DNA of 64,000 bases from Cotesia glomerata (Eukaryota > Arthropoda > Insecta > Hymenoptera > Braconidae): assembly GCF_020080835.1 (NCBI RefSeq), contig NC_058163.1, forward strand, positions 2,019,318-2,083,317, given 5' to 3'. Shown here in pieces: positions 23,531 to 35,430 of the stretch. Every line of letters starts with the position of its first letter. The stretch's first letter is position 1. The position numbers were made by a program, and so were the translations under genes. The notes beneath the pieces were generated by a model. It worked only from the letters and a program-made list of their open reading frames with translations, searched no databases and was not told the origin of the DNA.

Positions 23531-25167
23531 TTAATTAATTAGGAGAAAGAAAAACTCGAACAATAATTTTATCAGATATTTTTTGACATGTAGAAAAGAT
23601 CATTACTTCATGCTACCTCATTTAGATATTTTTTCATCCGCCAACCTAGACTCGTATTATTTGTAAATATCATGTTATAACTCACTGTATTTATTTATTC
23701 AATCAATATGTTGTATTAAAAGACAGTTTATTTGCTGGAAGAAAAATATGAAAATAAAATGAATATAAAGTTAGCCGACACTCGAAAATTTTTTATTCCT
23801 TAAAAATTAGAACTAAAAAACTATTTTTGAAAAATTCCACGTATAATTTTTAAAATTTTATACATGTGAAAATTTTTTTAAAAATTTTTTAAAAATTATT
23901 TTTCAATAAAATAAATTGTAAAGATTTTTAAATGTCGGCTAATTTAATTTTCATGAAAATAAAATAAGCGGAAGCTGAAAATTTTCAGAATTTTTTTTAT
24001 TAATAAAATTATTTTTAAAAAAAATTACACATGTAAAAAATTTTAAAAACTATACGTGCAATTTTTTAAAGATATATTTTTTTAAGGCTAATTCAATTAA
24101 TAAAAAAAAAATAAAAATTTTTGGCTGTCGGCTAATTTTAGTTTTATGATTTAAATGATGAATCTTAAATTTTATTTTGGAGTGATAGTAATTATTGTTC
24201 ATTTAACTTTCAAATTAATTATATAAGATTAGGTACAATAAAATGTTTAAATTCTGATGTTAATTATTAATTTTTATTTTTAAATTAATTTTAAGTCTTT
24301 CTTATTAACAATTTAAATTAATAATTAGTAAATTAAAGCTAGAATAATATTTTTAATATAATACTAAAGTTAGCTCACGTTTTTAATTTTTTTTTTTAAT
24401 TAAATTAAAACAAAAAAATATTTTTTACAAATGAAATTTTTTTAATAAAAAAAAATTCTAAGAATTTTTCAATGACGACTAAATTTTCATTTTTTAATTA
24501 ATATTTCTTAAAAAAAATTTTTTTTCATTATTAATTATATTTTCAAAACTTGAAAGTAATATTTTTAATATAATACTAAAAGTAGCTGACGTTTTTAATT
24601 TGTTTTTTTTTTTTAATAATTAAATTAGAACAGTTTTTAAAGATTTTTAAAAATCAAAAATTTTTTTTTAATTTTGTAATTATTTTTTCAATAAAAAAAA
24701 ATTCATTTTCATTTTTTAATTAATATTTCTTAAAAAATTTTTTTTTAAATCAATTACATTTAATACACTTAAAAAAAAAAAAAATTATAAATTTTTTTAG
24801 ATAAAATTTGAATTTAAATAAAATTTAAATTTTCGCGCCAAACAGACATTTTAAAATCGAGCGCCATCTTAAGAAAATCTAAAATTTTCATAACACTGAA
24901 GTTGACAGAATTAAAGTTTTATAATAATTAAATTATTATGAAAAATTAAATAAAAAGATTCTACAATTAAAAATTAAAGAAAATAATCAGTGAAAATTTT
25001 TAAAATTACTTTTTGTGTTGTAACTTTGTTATAAGCATTTTAAAAAAATTGACAGTTGTCAGCTAACTTCAGTATGATAAATTTTCCTGATTAAAAATGA
25101 TCCCCCCTATTTAACCTTATCCCATTATTCGTGTAAACGTAAACGTCAGGTAGTGGAAAATAAAAAA
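23531..25167. other. Spacer: 3' UTR plus several decayed GTTAGCCGAC elements
   Basis: No gene. AATAAA near 23755. Inverted-repeat elements occupy about 23768-23945, 23956-24140, 24367-24490 and 24575-24730, with diverged ends. Just before the WW-domain gene, GAGCGCCATCTT (24856-24867) is a GC-rich, promoter-like motif. Confidence 0.6.
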
Positions 25168-28100
25168 ATGGCGGATCAAAGTGACAGGAGTCAATTACCA
25201 CCTGGTTGGGAGTGCAGATATGACATAAGAAGTGGTCGCCCGTAAGTTTAAAAGCTCTTAAATTATTTTTGCACCTTCTAAGAGCCCTCTTGCATTTTTG
25301 GATCATTTATTTATCTTCAATATTTTTTATTTACATACTTTAAAAGCGACACCCACTCCCCCATACAATCTTAACAAAATTATCTATTATTGTTGTTATT
25401 ATTATTATTATTATTATTGGATAAAATTCTAATGTGATTTATTTGTCCAGGTATTTTATAAATCACTTTAATTGTGCAACATCATGGGAAGATCCGCGCG
25501 TAAGATATTGGCAGTACGCACAATATGTTCACGGGCAAAATTCCACAGCTACAAATTCATCAAATGGAAATTCTCATGAAGCTATACCGCTCCAGGTAAT
25601 GCTAGCAAAAAAAAACTTAAAAATTACTCGTATTAATTAACTGCGTATGAGTAATTTGCATGATAAAATTTTCTTTGACATAATAAGTGGGTTTGTTTTT
25701 AACGCTGCTATTGGATTTGATAATTGACATAAATGGTAATTGTTACTATTAAGAGCGGTAATATTGGTGGTGGCTTTGTTTATTCTGCAACACACCGAGC
25801 ACCGCAAGTTTATCCATCTCCGTACAATAATCCACAGCCTGCTTTTTTACCATGTTTGCAGGTATGCTTTTTTATTTTTCATTTTGTGAGTATTAATTAT
25901 TTATAATACTGAAATTAACTGACAACTGTCAAAAAATTGTGAAAATAAAGTTAGCCGACATCTAAAAATTTATACGATTTTTTTTATTAAAGAATTATAA
26001 TAAAAAAATGAAAAAAAAATTTTTTTCATTTGTTAAAATCTTCAAAAACTACAAGTGCAATTTTTTAAAAATATTTTTTAGTTATAAATTAATAAATTAA
26101 GCAAAATAAAAAAATTAAAAATGTCGGCTAACTTAATTTTCATCAAAAAATTTTATAACACTAAAGTTAGCCATGAAAATAAAGTTAGCCGAAATCTAAA
26201 AATTTTCGTGATTTTTTTTATTAATAAATTATTACAAAAAATTAAAAAAAAAAATTTTCATTTGTTAAAAGCTTCAAAAACTACAAGTGCAATTTTTTAA
26301 AAATATTTTTTAGTTATAAATTAATAAATTAAGCAAAATAAAAAAATTAAAAATGTCGGCTAACTTAATTTTCATCAAAAAATTTTATAACACTAAAGTT
26401 AGCCATGAAAATAAAGTTAGCCGAAATCTAAAAATTTTCATGATTTTTTTTATTAATAAATTATTACAAAAAATTTAAAAAAAAAATTTTCATTTGTTAA
26501 AAGCTTCAAAAACTACAAGTGCAATTTTTTAAAAATATTTTTTTAGTTATAATTTAATAAATTAAGCAAAATAAAAAAATCAAAAATGTCGGCTTACTTT
26601 ATTATTATTAGCCGACGATTTTAATTTTTTGATTTTTTTTAATTATTAAATTAGAACTAAATAATATTCTTTAAAAATTGTACTTATAATTTTTCAAGTT
26701 TTTAACAAATGAATTTTTTTTATTATTTTACAATAATTTTTTTAATAAAAAAAATTTTAAATGTCGGCTAACTTAATTTTCATAAAAATTTATGAAAATG
26801 AAGTTAGCCGACATTTAAAAATTTGTAGAATTTTTTTTTTATTGAAAAAATGATTAAAAAAAAATCAGAAAAAAATTTTCACTTGTAAAAAACTTTAAAA
26901 ACTGTAAGTGCAATTTTTAAAAAATATTTTTTTGTTCTAATTCAATTATTAAAAAAAAAATTAAAATCGTCGGCTAACTTTATTATTATAAAAATTTTTA
27001 CAATTAAATCAATTACAGTAAAAAAAACTCTCAAAAATTTCCACTAATAATTTTTTTTTAATTTTTTTTATAAAATTTTTTTTCATAATAATTTCATGGT
27101 TAAAAAATTATAAATAATTATTTAAATATTCTTAATGTATAAATCTATGGGAAAAATTAACAAAAAACTTTTTTTACTTCTTTTAAGAAAAAAACAATTC
27201 TTTTACAATAAATTTTAATAGATTATTTATTTGCTTTTTATAGTGAATAAACCGGAATTAAATTTTCACAATAAACCGGCAAACTGTACAGTAAAGAATC
27301 AATTTCTCCCGGTTTAAATTCTTCTACATTAATAAAGAAATTTTTAGCTCCCAAGGTGCACTTGTCAAAATTGATTTCCATTATCGTGGGTTCGTCTATT
27401 GAAAATTTTCTATTGCACTCCTTAACCCGGAATAAATTTGTATTGAGTGTCACTTCATGAAGTGGAGATTTGCGCTTGAAGTTAAGTTTGACAGATGACT
27501 CCAAGCATTCATAACTCAAATTTTCACTGACCTGAAATCGATATAATTATTTAATGACATTAAAGTTAGCAGTCACGACAATTTTTTAATTTTATTTAAC
27601 AAAAAAATTATTTTTAAAAAATTTCATTTTTTAAAATTTCTACATGTCAATTTTATTTTACTATAATTTATTTGTTAAAAAAATTCTTAAAATTATTAAA
27701 TATCTGCTAAATTAAATTTCATAATTGTTAAATATAAAATAATAATAATTAAACTTACTGGTCGAGCAATTGCTGTAATTACACTAAATATTGTGACAAA
27801 TGCTAAGATTAAATTCTTCATATTTTATCTTTAATCAACTAACAGAATGATGCAAAATAACAACATTACACTTTATATATAATTTTTAACGTTATGAAAA
27901 ATCAATGATGTCACTAGCATCATCATTATGATTAATGATAGTAACATTGATTAAATTATCTAGCGTTTAAACTTTGATTTATAAATTTTTCTTGTGAGCT
28001 TTATCATTAATGAATTTATTTTATTTAAATAAATTTTATCAATTAAAAATTTTCTATATTTCAGAAAAATAATTTTATAAATTGTATTTATTAAATTTTG

Positions 28101-31100
28101 TTGGTACATTTAAAAGCTTTCATTTTTTTAAAACAATAAATTGTTTAATTTATTTATTTTAGTATTAAAAAATTAAGCAATAGGTTTGTTTTCACAGTAA
28201 ATATCCAAACTGTACAATGATTGATCCATTTCACCGGGCTTGAATTCCCCGACATTTAATTTAAAGTTTTCAGCTCCTCCCGTGCATTTTTCAAAATTTA
28301 TCTCCATAACCGCAGGCTCTCCGGGCATGAATTTTTTTGAACATCCTGGAGTTTGGAATGAATTTGTTGAAAGTGTTACTTCGTGCAATGGAGTCCGGCG
28401 GTCAAAGTCAATTTTCATATAACCTGGGAAGCAATCATATTTTGAAGTTCCGGCTGTCTAAAATAAAAATAAAACATTTTTTTAATGAAAATAAAACAAA
28501 GAATAAATTAATTACTTACACGGTAGCTCATCACTGAAATAACACAAGAAAATGCAATTATTGCAATTGCACAGAGAACTTTAGTCTTCATGTTTTGTTT
28601 GATTCTAACAACTTCTTGGAGAACAATCAGCGAAATAGTGTAAAACAAACTTATATATATTTTGTTGGGTTACATAATTGATTACTTAGGTCATTAAGAT
28701 GATTGATGATATAATATTGACTCATCAGAGTCTTATCTTAAAAATGAAAGCTTTGTTTTATGAAATATTGATTTTTTTTTTTATCTAATAGCGTAATTTT
28801 CCTCAAGGATTATAATAATTGTGTTGTAATATCCATTTATCACTAATGTATTTATTTAATTTTCTTTACACCAGGATAATTATTATTTATTTATGGTTAT
28901 TATTATCTTGAAACATTATTCAATAATAATTAAAAATTTTTTATGAATATTATTTCTTCTTTCAGATTTAAACACTCTCATTACCAAAAAAAAAAAAAAA
29001 AAATTGTTTATGTATCAGAAAAATAATTAATTTATAAATTGTTAAATATTTTTTAAAACAATTAATATGTGATAAAAAATTAAGCAATAGGTTTGTTTTC
29101 ACAGAAAATTTCCAAACTGTACAATGATTGATCCATTTCACCGGGTTTATATTCCATGACATTTAATTGAAAGTTTTTACCTCCTCCCGTGCATTTTTCA
29201 AAATTTATCTCCATAACCGCTGGCTCTCCAGGCATGAATTTTTTTGAACATCGTGGAAATGCGATTGAACTTGCTGAGAGTGTTACTTCGTGCAATGGAG
29301 TCTGGCGGTTAAAGTCAATTTTCATGTAATCTGGGAAGCAATCATATTTTCAAGTTCCGGCCGTCTAAAATAAAAATAAAAAATTTTTTTAATGAAAATA
29401 AAACAAAGAATAAATTAATTACTTACACGGTAGCTCATCACTGAAATAACACAAGAAAATGCAATTATTGCAACTGCACAGAGAACTTTAGTCTTCATGT
29501 TTTGTTTGATTCTAACAACCTCTTGAAAAATAATCAGCGAAATAGTGCAAAATAAATTTATTTATCTTGTTGGGTTAAAATGATTGATGATATAATATTA
29601 AGATCAGAGTCTTATCTTAAAAACTGAAACTTTGTTTTATAAAATACTGATTTTTTCCCAGGAATTATAATCGTGTTGTAACATCTGTTTATTATTAATT
29701 TATTTATTAAATTTTCTTCAGAAAAAATATTTTTTTATATGGTTATTATTTTCTTGGAAAATTATTCGATAATAATTTTAAATTTTTTATGAATATTACC
29801 CAAAAAAAAATTGTCTATATTTTTTTTTTTTTTTTTAATTTATGAAATTTTGTCTGCTGCAAAATTGAATTTGAAAATTTTTTAAAAAATTTGAGCCTAT
29901 CTTTCTTGTTGTAAAAAATTAAAAAAAATTAATAAAGACATTCTAATTATAAATATTATTTTTTAAGGACTTGAAGACACCGATGTCAACATCAAGATCA
30001 ATAAGTGCGACAACAAATAAATTCGGTGATATGACAATAGGTTCACCGACACCAATGAAGAATATGGAATCGTCCTTCATCCAAGGATCGGACGTCGAGC
30101 TGCAAGTTGCCAAAATAAACGCTATTTTTCCAACAGTTTCCGACACTCACATTCGTCTCCTTCTTAAAAAGTAACTATTTAATTAAAAAATACTAGATTA
30201 AATATTGTTTTGGTTGAAAATGAAAACTAACTTACTAAAAAAATTAACATTAAATAAAAGGGGCGATGGTTTAGATCCTAAGTTGTTGAGCGAATCTATT
30301 TCAGATATAATAATAGACCAGCATTGGTTGTAAGTGCGCTACAAATCGAGAAGAATCCACTTTGCGCACCAGGTCCATGTACACCCGTCGGAGTACATTC
30401 TAATTACGCTATTCCGAGATGGCGTCTACCAGCTCATGCAATACATGCAGCTATAACATTGAGTCCACCGCGTGGTGCAAGGCCAACACCACACTCCCCA
30501 AAAATGAAACTTAGGTTTATTTAACAATATATTCTTTTCGAAATATTTTTTTTATTTTTTTTTCAGTATCACCCAAAAATTATTCATTATTTTTAGGCGC
30601 TAGAATATTTGTTTAGATAAATGCTAGCATGTAATTGTAATTTTTTATTTTTTATTTCAGTTTTTTAAACTTCAGGATCTTTTTAATTTTCGTTATTTTT
30701 TGTTTAGACAAATGCTAGCATGTAAATTCTTATTTTATTTTTGTTTTTAAACAGGACTTAAATATTTTATTCTAAAAATAAATTTTTGAAGGTTATTTAT
30801 TAAGGTATCTGCTGTCTTAAGAAGAATATATTTAATATTAAAATATAGTCTTCTTAAAAAAAAAATTTAATTCAAAATTATGGATTAAATATTGAAGACA
30901 AAAAATTACAATTTATTTAAAGTTATTCGTTGTCTTAATAAGCATGTTAGCATGTGCAATTAATTAATTATTGCAGATTAATTAACAACAGTAATTTAAT
31001 TAATCATATTTTTTAAAAAAAATTTAGCATGGATCCTGCAACAAAATTTAGAAACTGTAGCAAATAGTTATAATTATTTTTAAATTGTATCAAAATTAAT

Positions 31101-32859
31101 GCACTGTAAATAAATAATTGTAAGGGGACTAATTAATTATTATGGTGTTAATTAATTATCCAGGTACCTGAAAAATGTGTTTCCAAAAGTCGACGAAACA
31201 TTATTGCTTGACATACTGGAGCAGAGTGATAATAATGTTCAAAAGGCGTCGGAAAAATTAATCGAGCAGGGATACGAGAAGAAAAATCCAACTGGACCAA
31301 GCAAATCTCTAATACGTCCCAAAGAAGATATACATAAGGTCAGCAAGGTTGCGCCTACGCCACCGCCGCGTATGAAAAGTGCTGAAGAAAAGACAAAGTG
31401 TAAGTATTTTTTTTTTTTTTTAGTTACTTTTAATTTTGAGTTTTAATTTAATTTAATTTTTAGTGAAGACAAAATTGATGGAAAAATATAAATCGGTACC
31501 GGACAGAGTGATAGCGCTGGCAATGGACAGCGTTGATTACGATGAAGAAAAAGCTGTTCATATATTGGATATTATGATTGCTGAAGAAGCTGTTCAGCCT
31601 TTGCGTACATCGAGTAGTCACAGGTATATTATTTAATTAATTTAATTAATTTAATTAATTTAATTAATTAGTTATTGATTGATCAATTATTTACTTTATT
31701 ATTTTGCAGTAGTAGAAGTGATGAGAGAAAAGACAGTCCGCCAATAACTGAAGCTATTAAATTGACAGCGTCGCCAATCAAAAAGATACCCAAGGATGAT
31801 GCTGATAAATCAAAACGCTCGAAAAATAAAATTGAGACTCACAAGTAATTTTTTTTTTTTTACTTTATTCATTAATTAATCTACATTATTAAGAGAATAA
31901 GCAAAATTTTGTGGCCAGTGTATTTATATGATAAAATGTCAATAATTAAGAAATTACCCTGAATCTTGTAAACTATTGACATTTATAAAGATATAAGCTC
32001 ATCCCGATGTTACACTCGTCAACAAGACCTTTCATTTGAGTACCCACATCAATTTTTCATATATTTTATATATTTATATATTTCACAAATACCATATATA
32101 TAAAATATATAAAAAATACCATGTGGGTACTCAAATGAAAGATCTCGATGAGTGTAACATCGAAATGAGTTTATATTTTAAAAAATGTCAATAATTAAGA
32201 AATTACCTTGTATCTCGTAAACTATTGACATTTTTAAAGATATAAGCTCATTTTGATGTTACACTCATCGAGACCTTTCATTTCAGCACCCACATCAATT
32301 TTTTATATATTTCATATATATATATATATATATGAAAAATATATCAAAAATGCATGTGGGTACTCAAATGAAAGCTCTTGATGATTGCAACATCGGGATG
32401 AGCTTATATCTTAAAAAACATCAATATTTAAGAAAATATAATAATTATTATTTCAATAGAATATCACGTGGTACAAGTACAACAGAAGACAGTGAATATA
32501 AATCGCCTTATATTACAAAACCAATTGGTGCTAATCCAGATTTAGCTAAAGGTCCCGATAATGATTTATTATTGTAAGTATATTAAATATTTATTTTTAT
32601 TTAAAAGATTGGTAATTAATTTTTATTTCAAAGGCCTGATTATGCACCGTGGGCTGGTCCAGACACACTATTGTTAACTAAAGAAACAACCAGCATCAAA
32701 TCTCTGGCTGTTGGACGTGATTTATCGCTGGTGTCAGGATCTTGCGGTCTTGCAAAGGGTCCAAATGCCGACTTGAGAAAAGGACCACTACGCGGGCTTG
32801 CTCAAGGTTCTATTTACTCACAGAGAAACGCTGCTAATACTGAAAGCCGCGGTAAATGA
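25168..32859 (+). CDS. WW-domain protein with CUE/UBA-like repeats (10 exons)
   Basis: Exons 25168-25241, 25451-25595, 25754-25861, 29968-30170, 30305-30514, 31164-31399, 31464-31623, 31710-31844, 32460-32573, 32634-32859; 536 residues in one frame. An N-terminal WW domain (about residues 8-41) has LPPGWECRYD, PYFINHFN and TSWEDPR, with both tryptophans and the proline. Then come two CUE-like segments with the FP signature: VAKINAIFPTVSDTHIRLLL (about 153-190) and YLKNVFPKVDETLLLDILEQ (about 247-285). A third helical UBA/CUE-like stretch follows (about 328-365). A Lys/Ser-rich linker leads to a C-terminal region repeating NPDLAKGP / NADLRKGPLRGLA. The layout suggests an adaptor joining proline-rich ligands to ubiquitin; that is inference. 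I recognise the domains but not the named gene. Intron 3 (4.1 kb) contains three genes on the other strand, and intron 8 holds two fold-back repeats ending about 20-40 bp before its acceptor. Confidence 0.85.
25940..26990. repeat. Tandem array of GTTAGCCGAC inverted-repeat elements
   Basis: At least five copies in a row, at about 25943-26150, 26175-26372, 26407-26597, 26605-26785 and 26797-26985. The first three are nearly identical, at a period of about 232 bp, including the GTTAGCCATGAAAATAAAG junction. Each unit begins near TAAAGTTAGCCGA and ends near TCGGCTAACTTAATTTTC, with a central CTACAAGTGCAATTTTTT motif. Confidence 0.85.
27238..27821 (-). CDS. Small secreted protein, nested family member 1
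   Basis: Two exons on the minus strand: 27759-27821 (21 codons, signal peptide MKNLILAFVTIFSVITAIA) and 27238-27531, phase 0; 118 residues. The mature part has four cysteines shared with its neighbours, within SYECLE, KECNRKF, FDKCTLG and VYCEN. Conserved blocks are PLHEVTL, PTIMEINF and EFKPGEID. It lies in intron 3 of the WW/CUE gene in opposite orientation. I do not recognise the family. A short secreted, disulfide-stabilised protein is what the sequence shows; any role in haemolymph, venom or gut is not shown. About half identical to members 2 and 3, so this is the oldest copy. Confidence 0.78.
28173..28591 (-). CDS. Small secreted protein, nested family member 2
   Basis: Exons 28520-28591 (24 codons: MKTKVLCAIAIIAFSCVISV, a clear signal peptide) and 28173-28457 (94 codons plus stop), joined in phase 0; 118 residues. 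The mature start is TAGTSKYDCFPGYMKIDF. The four family cysteines are present (YDC, PGCSKK, FEKC, IYCEN), with the blocks PLHEVTL, PAVMEINF and EFKPGEMDQSLYSL. It is intact, unlike its near-identical neighbour at 29080-29498. Length and exon layout match member 1, with the same phase-0 intron just after the signal peptide. Function unknown. Confidence 0.8.
29080..29498 (-). pseudogene. Small secreted protein, nested family member 3, interrupted by TGA
   Basis: Same structure as member 2: exon 29427-29498 (MKTKVLCAVAIIAFSC...) and exon 29080-29364. Codon 29, five codons into exon 2, is TGA (plus-strand TCA at 29350-29352) where member 2 has TCA (Ser). The predicted product stops after TAGT, just past the signal peptide. 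The rest of exon 2 stays open and well conserved, with all four Cys codons (in YDC, PRCSKK, FEKC and FCEN), so the break is recent or a sequencing error. A downstream ATG (MKIDFNRQ) could give an 81-residue form without a signal peptide; I consider that unlikely. Confidence 0.75.
31930..32420. repeat. GTACCCACAT fold-back elements F and G (tandem pair)
   Basis: F has arms at 32040-32056 and about 32118-32136. G has arms at about 32284-32300 (CAGCACCCACATC) and 32350-32368. The second ends about 20-40 bp before the acceptor of exon 9 (32460) of the WW/CUE gene, so the splice site follows directly on repeat sequence. Confidence 0.82.
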
Positions 32860-35430
32860 GACATGTGCAATTGTTTCTTTTCTTACTAATCTATCAATTT
32901 TGTTATAACTTAATATTCAAAATATTTTTATTCTTTTCAAATTTTTACTATCAAAAATATCGTCCAATTTATTCAGGACTAATTTTGCCGGCCAGTAATA
33001 CGTAAGATTTATTTTAAACATATCTTCACTTACTTTTTTTAATTAGTTGCTCAATAATAGTACTAGTTTACAAAAAAATTGTGCCAAAAAAATTTTATCC
33101 AAACCTTTCGGCCTTAAAAATTCAGGCGCTGAGCTATAATTTGTAGGCTAGTATTTTTTGTTCAATTTTTGTTAATTTTATTACCCAAACATTTATTTAT
33201 GTTAATTAATTATATTGTAGTAGGTTGTAAACTGAATATTGAGATTGCCAATTACGTAAATTCAGTATTAATTAAACAATTGTTGATTGTTTGCCAATCT
33301 CAAGTATAATTTAAAAGTATTAAACACCTTTGTTTACTGTAAATCACTCTTAAACGTCCGATGCTGTTGCATATTTAAAAAAAAAAAAAAAACCTACCCA
33401 GCTAATTAATAACTAATACAATAATTAGTTAACGATTAACGGTGGTAAAGTAATTAGTAATTTTAAAATGTGCCATATTATAAATGTACAGATGTATTTT
33501 CATATAGCTTTCATCCAAAAGATAAAAAAAACAATCCTGCCTTTTAATCGAGACAAAATAATTACTTAACTAATTAATTAATTATGAATAACTATCAAGT
33601 TAATTTTTTGTAGAGCAGACCAATAACTTTATTACAAACTAATTTTATATGTCATTTTAATATTGCATTTATATTTCTCAATTTTTGAGGTTAGTTTTTA
33701 TATTGTTCAGAAACAATGTTGTAAATTTACTTGTTTTAATATTTTGGGAACTATTTGACCAATTAATTCCAAATAAATATTTTTAATTGATACAAAAAAT
33801 ACCTTTAGATTTTTAAAATAATTAATCAATTAAAAATTTTAAATTAATTACAAAATATAATTAATTAATTACTAACTAATTAATTAATTACTAACTAACT
33901 AATTAATTACTAATTTATTAATAAATAACTAATTAATTACAAAATTTTTAATTAATTAATTACAAAATTTTGTATCCATATATACAAACACTTTGTTTCA
34001 AGGTTAGAGTTGAGGTTATCATAAAATTTTTTGTAAATAGTAGAGTTATTGGTTTGTTACAATAAATAAATAATAAATATAAATACAGTAATTAATTAAA
34101 AAAGATGGGCTGTGGTTGAGACGTTAGTTAAGCTATTTTTATAGCTTTTTGGTTAAATGATGTGTATTAAAAATTTTTGATCAGTCGACAGTTAATAATA
34201 ATTAATATTATTATTATTATAGAAAGGAACAATAATATATATATTTTGAGTATATTTTCATTATAAAATTCCATATACATATTTATCCAGTTGACTAGTT
34301 AATGAGCTTTTTGCAGACACTGTGTATCTTTGTTTTAAATTTGAGGTTAAGTTTTTAGTCATAGAGGAACAAAGTAATAATTTGAGACAATCCTTTACGA
34401 TAAATTGCTCAGAAGATAAACTAGAATTAAACATTTCGCTCCAGATAAATTAATATTTTGTTGTGAAGATACACAGTTATAAAATAGAACAGCTTTACTA
34501 ATACTTAAACGTAAGAAGAAAAAACTAATCGTCCCATCACATATTTCTTCCATTGAATGTAGAACAAATGCCAAAAATAATTAAAGCAAATAAAACTATG
34601 ATAGTATTGATTTATTATTCAACAATAGATTACCAAATTGCATATAGAAAGCTTTTATTGATAAGTATTAAAATAAATATTTGAAAATAAAACAAGAAGA
34701 AATTAATTAATTAGTTAGTTAGATAAATTAATTCATCTAGATAATAAACAATTCAATTTTATTTCTTCTTTTTACATTTTTTATTTTATTTCTTGTCTAG
34801 AAAAATGTGAAATAACTTTTAAGTGTCAAATTTAATCGCCGATACTTAAAAAAAAATAAATTTTAAAACTAATAATAAGAGAAAAATTATTTTCTAATAA
34901 TATTTAAAGTAAAAATATATATTTAGATAATGCCAATAGTTAATGGAGTGTAAAAAAATTGTCAAACTGTCATTGATTTATTTATTTAAACAATTATCTT
35001 AACAATAATTACACTAGGGTGTAGGTACAATAATTAGGTGTTGAAAAAATTAAAAAAAAAAACGAAAAAAAAAAAAAAATACTAAAATTAATTAATGTAT
35101 TTCTATATTGTAATCCCTAATACATATCTGTGCAATAAAATTATCTGTATCCCTCCTAATTACTTATTATTTATTATTATCACTTTTTTTACCTCTACAT
35201 TATATTACGTAAAAAAAAAAAAACAAATGTTTAAACAATTTAGTAGTGGCTGCTGCTAGTAATTCATTGTTTGATTGTAGGTTATGTCGGCGTAACTGTG
35301 GCCATTAATAATTCAAAAAGAACAATTATTTATTTTTAAGCTCAGCAGAAGGCCAAAGTTACCCCGATTTTTTTTTTGTTTAAAAAAAATTGTTGCGTTG
35401 ATATGGAACAATAATTAATTAATTAATAAG
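32860..35430. other. AT-rich spacer after the WW/CUE gene
   Basis: No coding signal. It probably holds a long 3' UTR, since AATAAA-like signals appear at about 34580 and 35134. A run of TTAATTAATTAC units at 33840-33965 is a degenerate tandem repeat. TRMT112 ends at the right edge on the opposite strand. Confidence 0.55.

Larger units (their letters stand above)
28170..29720 (-). repeat. Recent tandem duplication of ~0.9 kb carrying members 2 and 3
   Basis: Exons, intron and about 200 bp of upstream flank (landmark TGATTGATGATATAATATT at about 28699 and 29581) are repeated head-to-tail with a period of about 907 bp. Intron sequences are almost identical, which dates the event as recent. Confidence 0.8.

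Noticed and set aside
25940..26990. CRISPR-like array
   Set aside because: Units of ~232 bp without unique spacers, in a eukaryotic intron; they are inverted-repeat mobile elements.
29080..29325. Member 3 as an intact 81-residue protein from an internal ATG
   Set aside because: This form would lack the signal peptide and the first conserved cysteine; an interrupted copy is the simpler reading.
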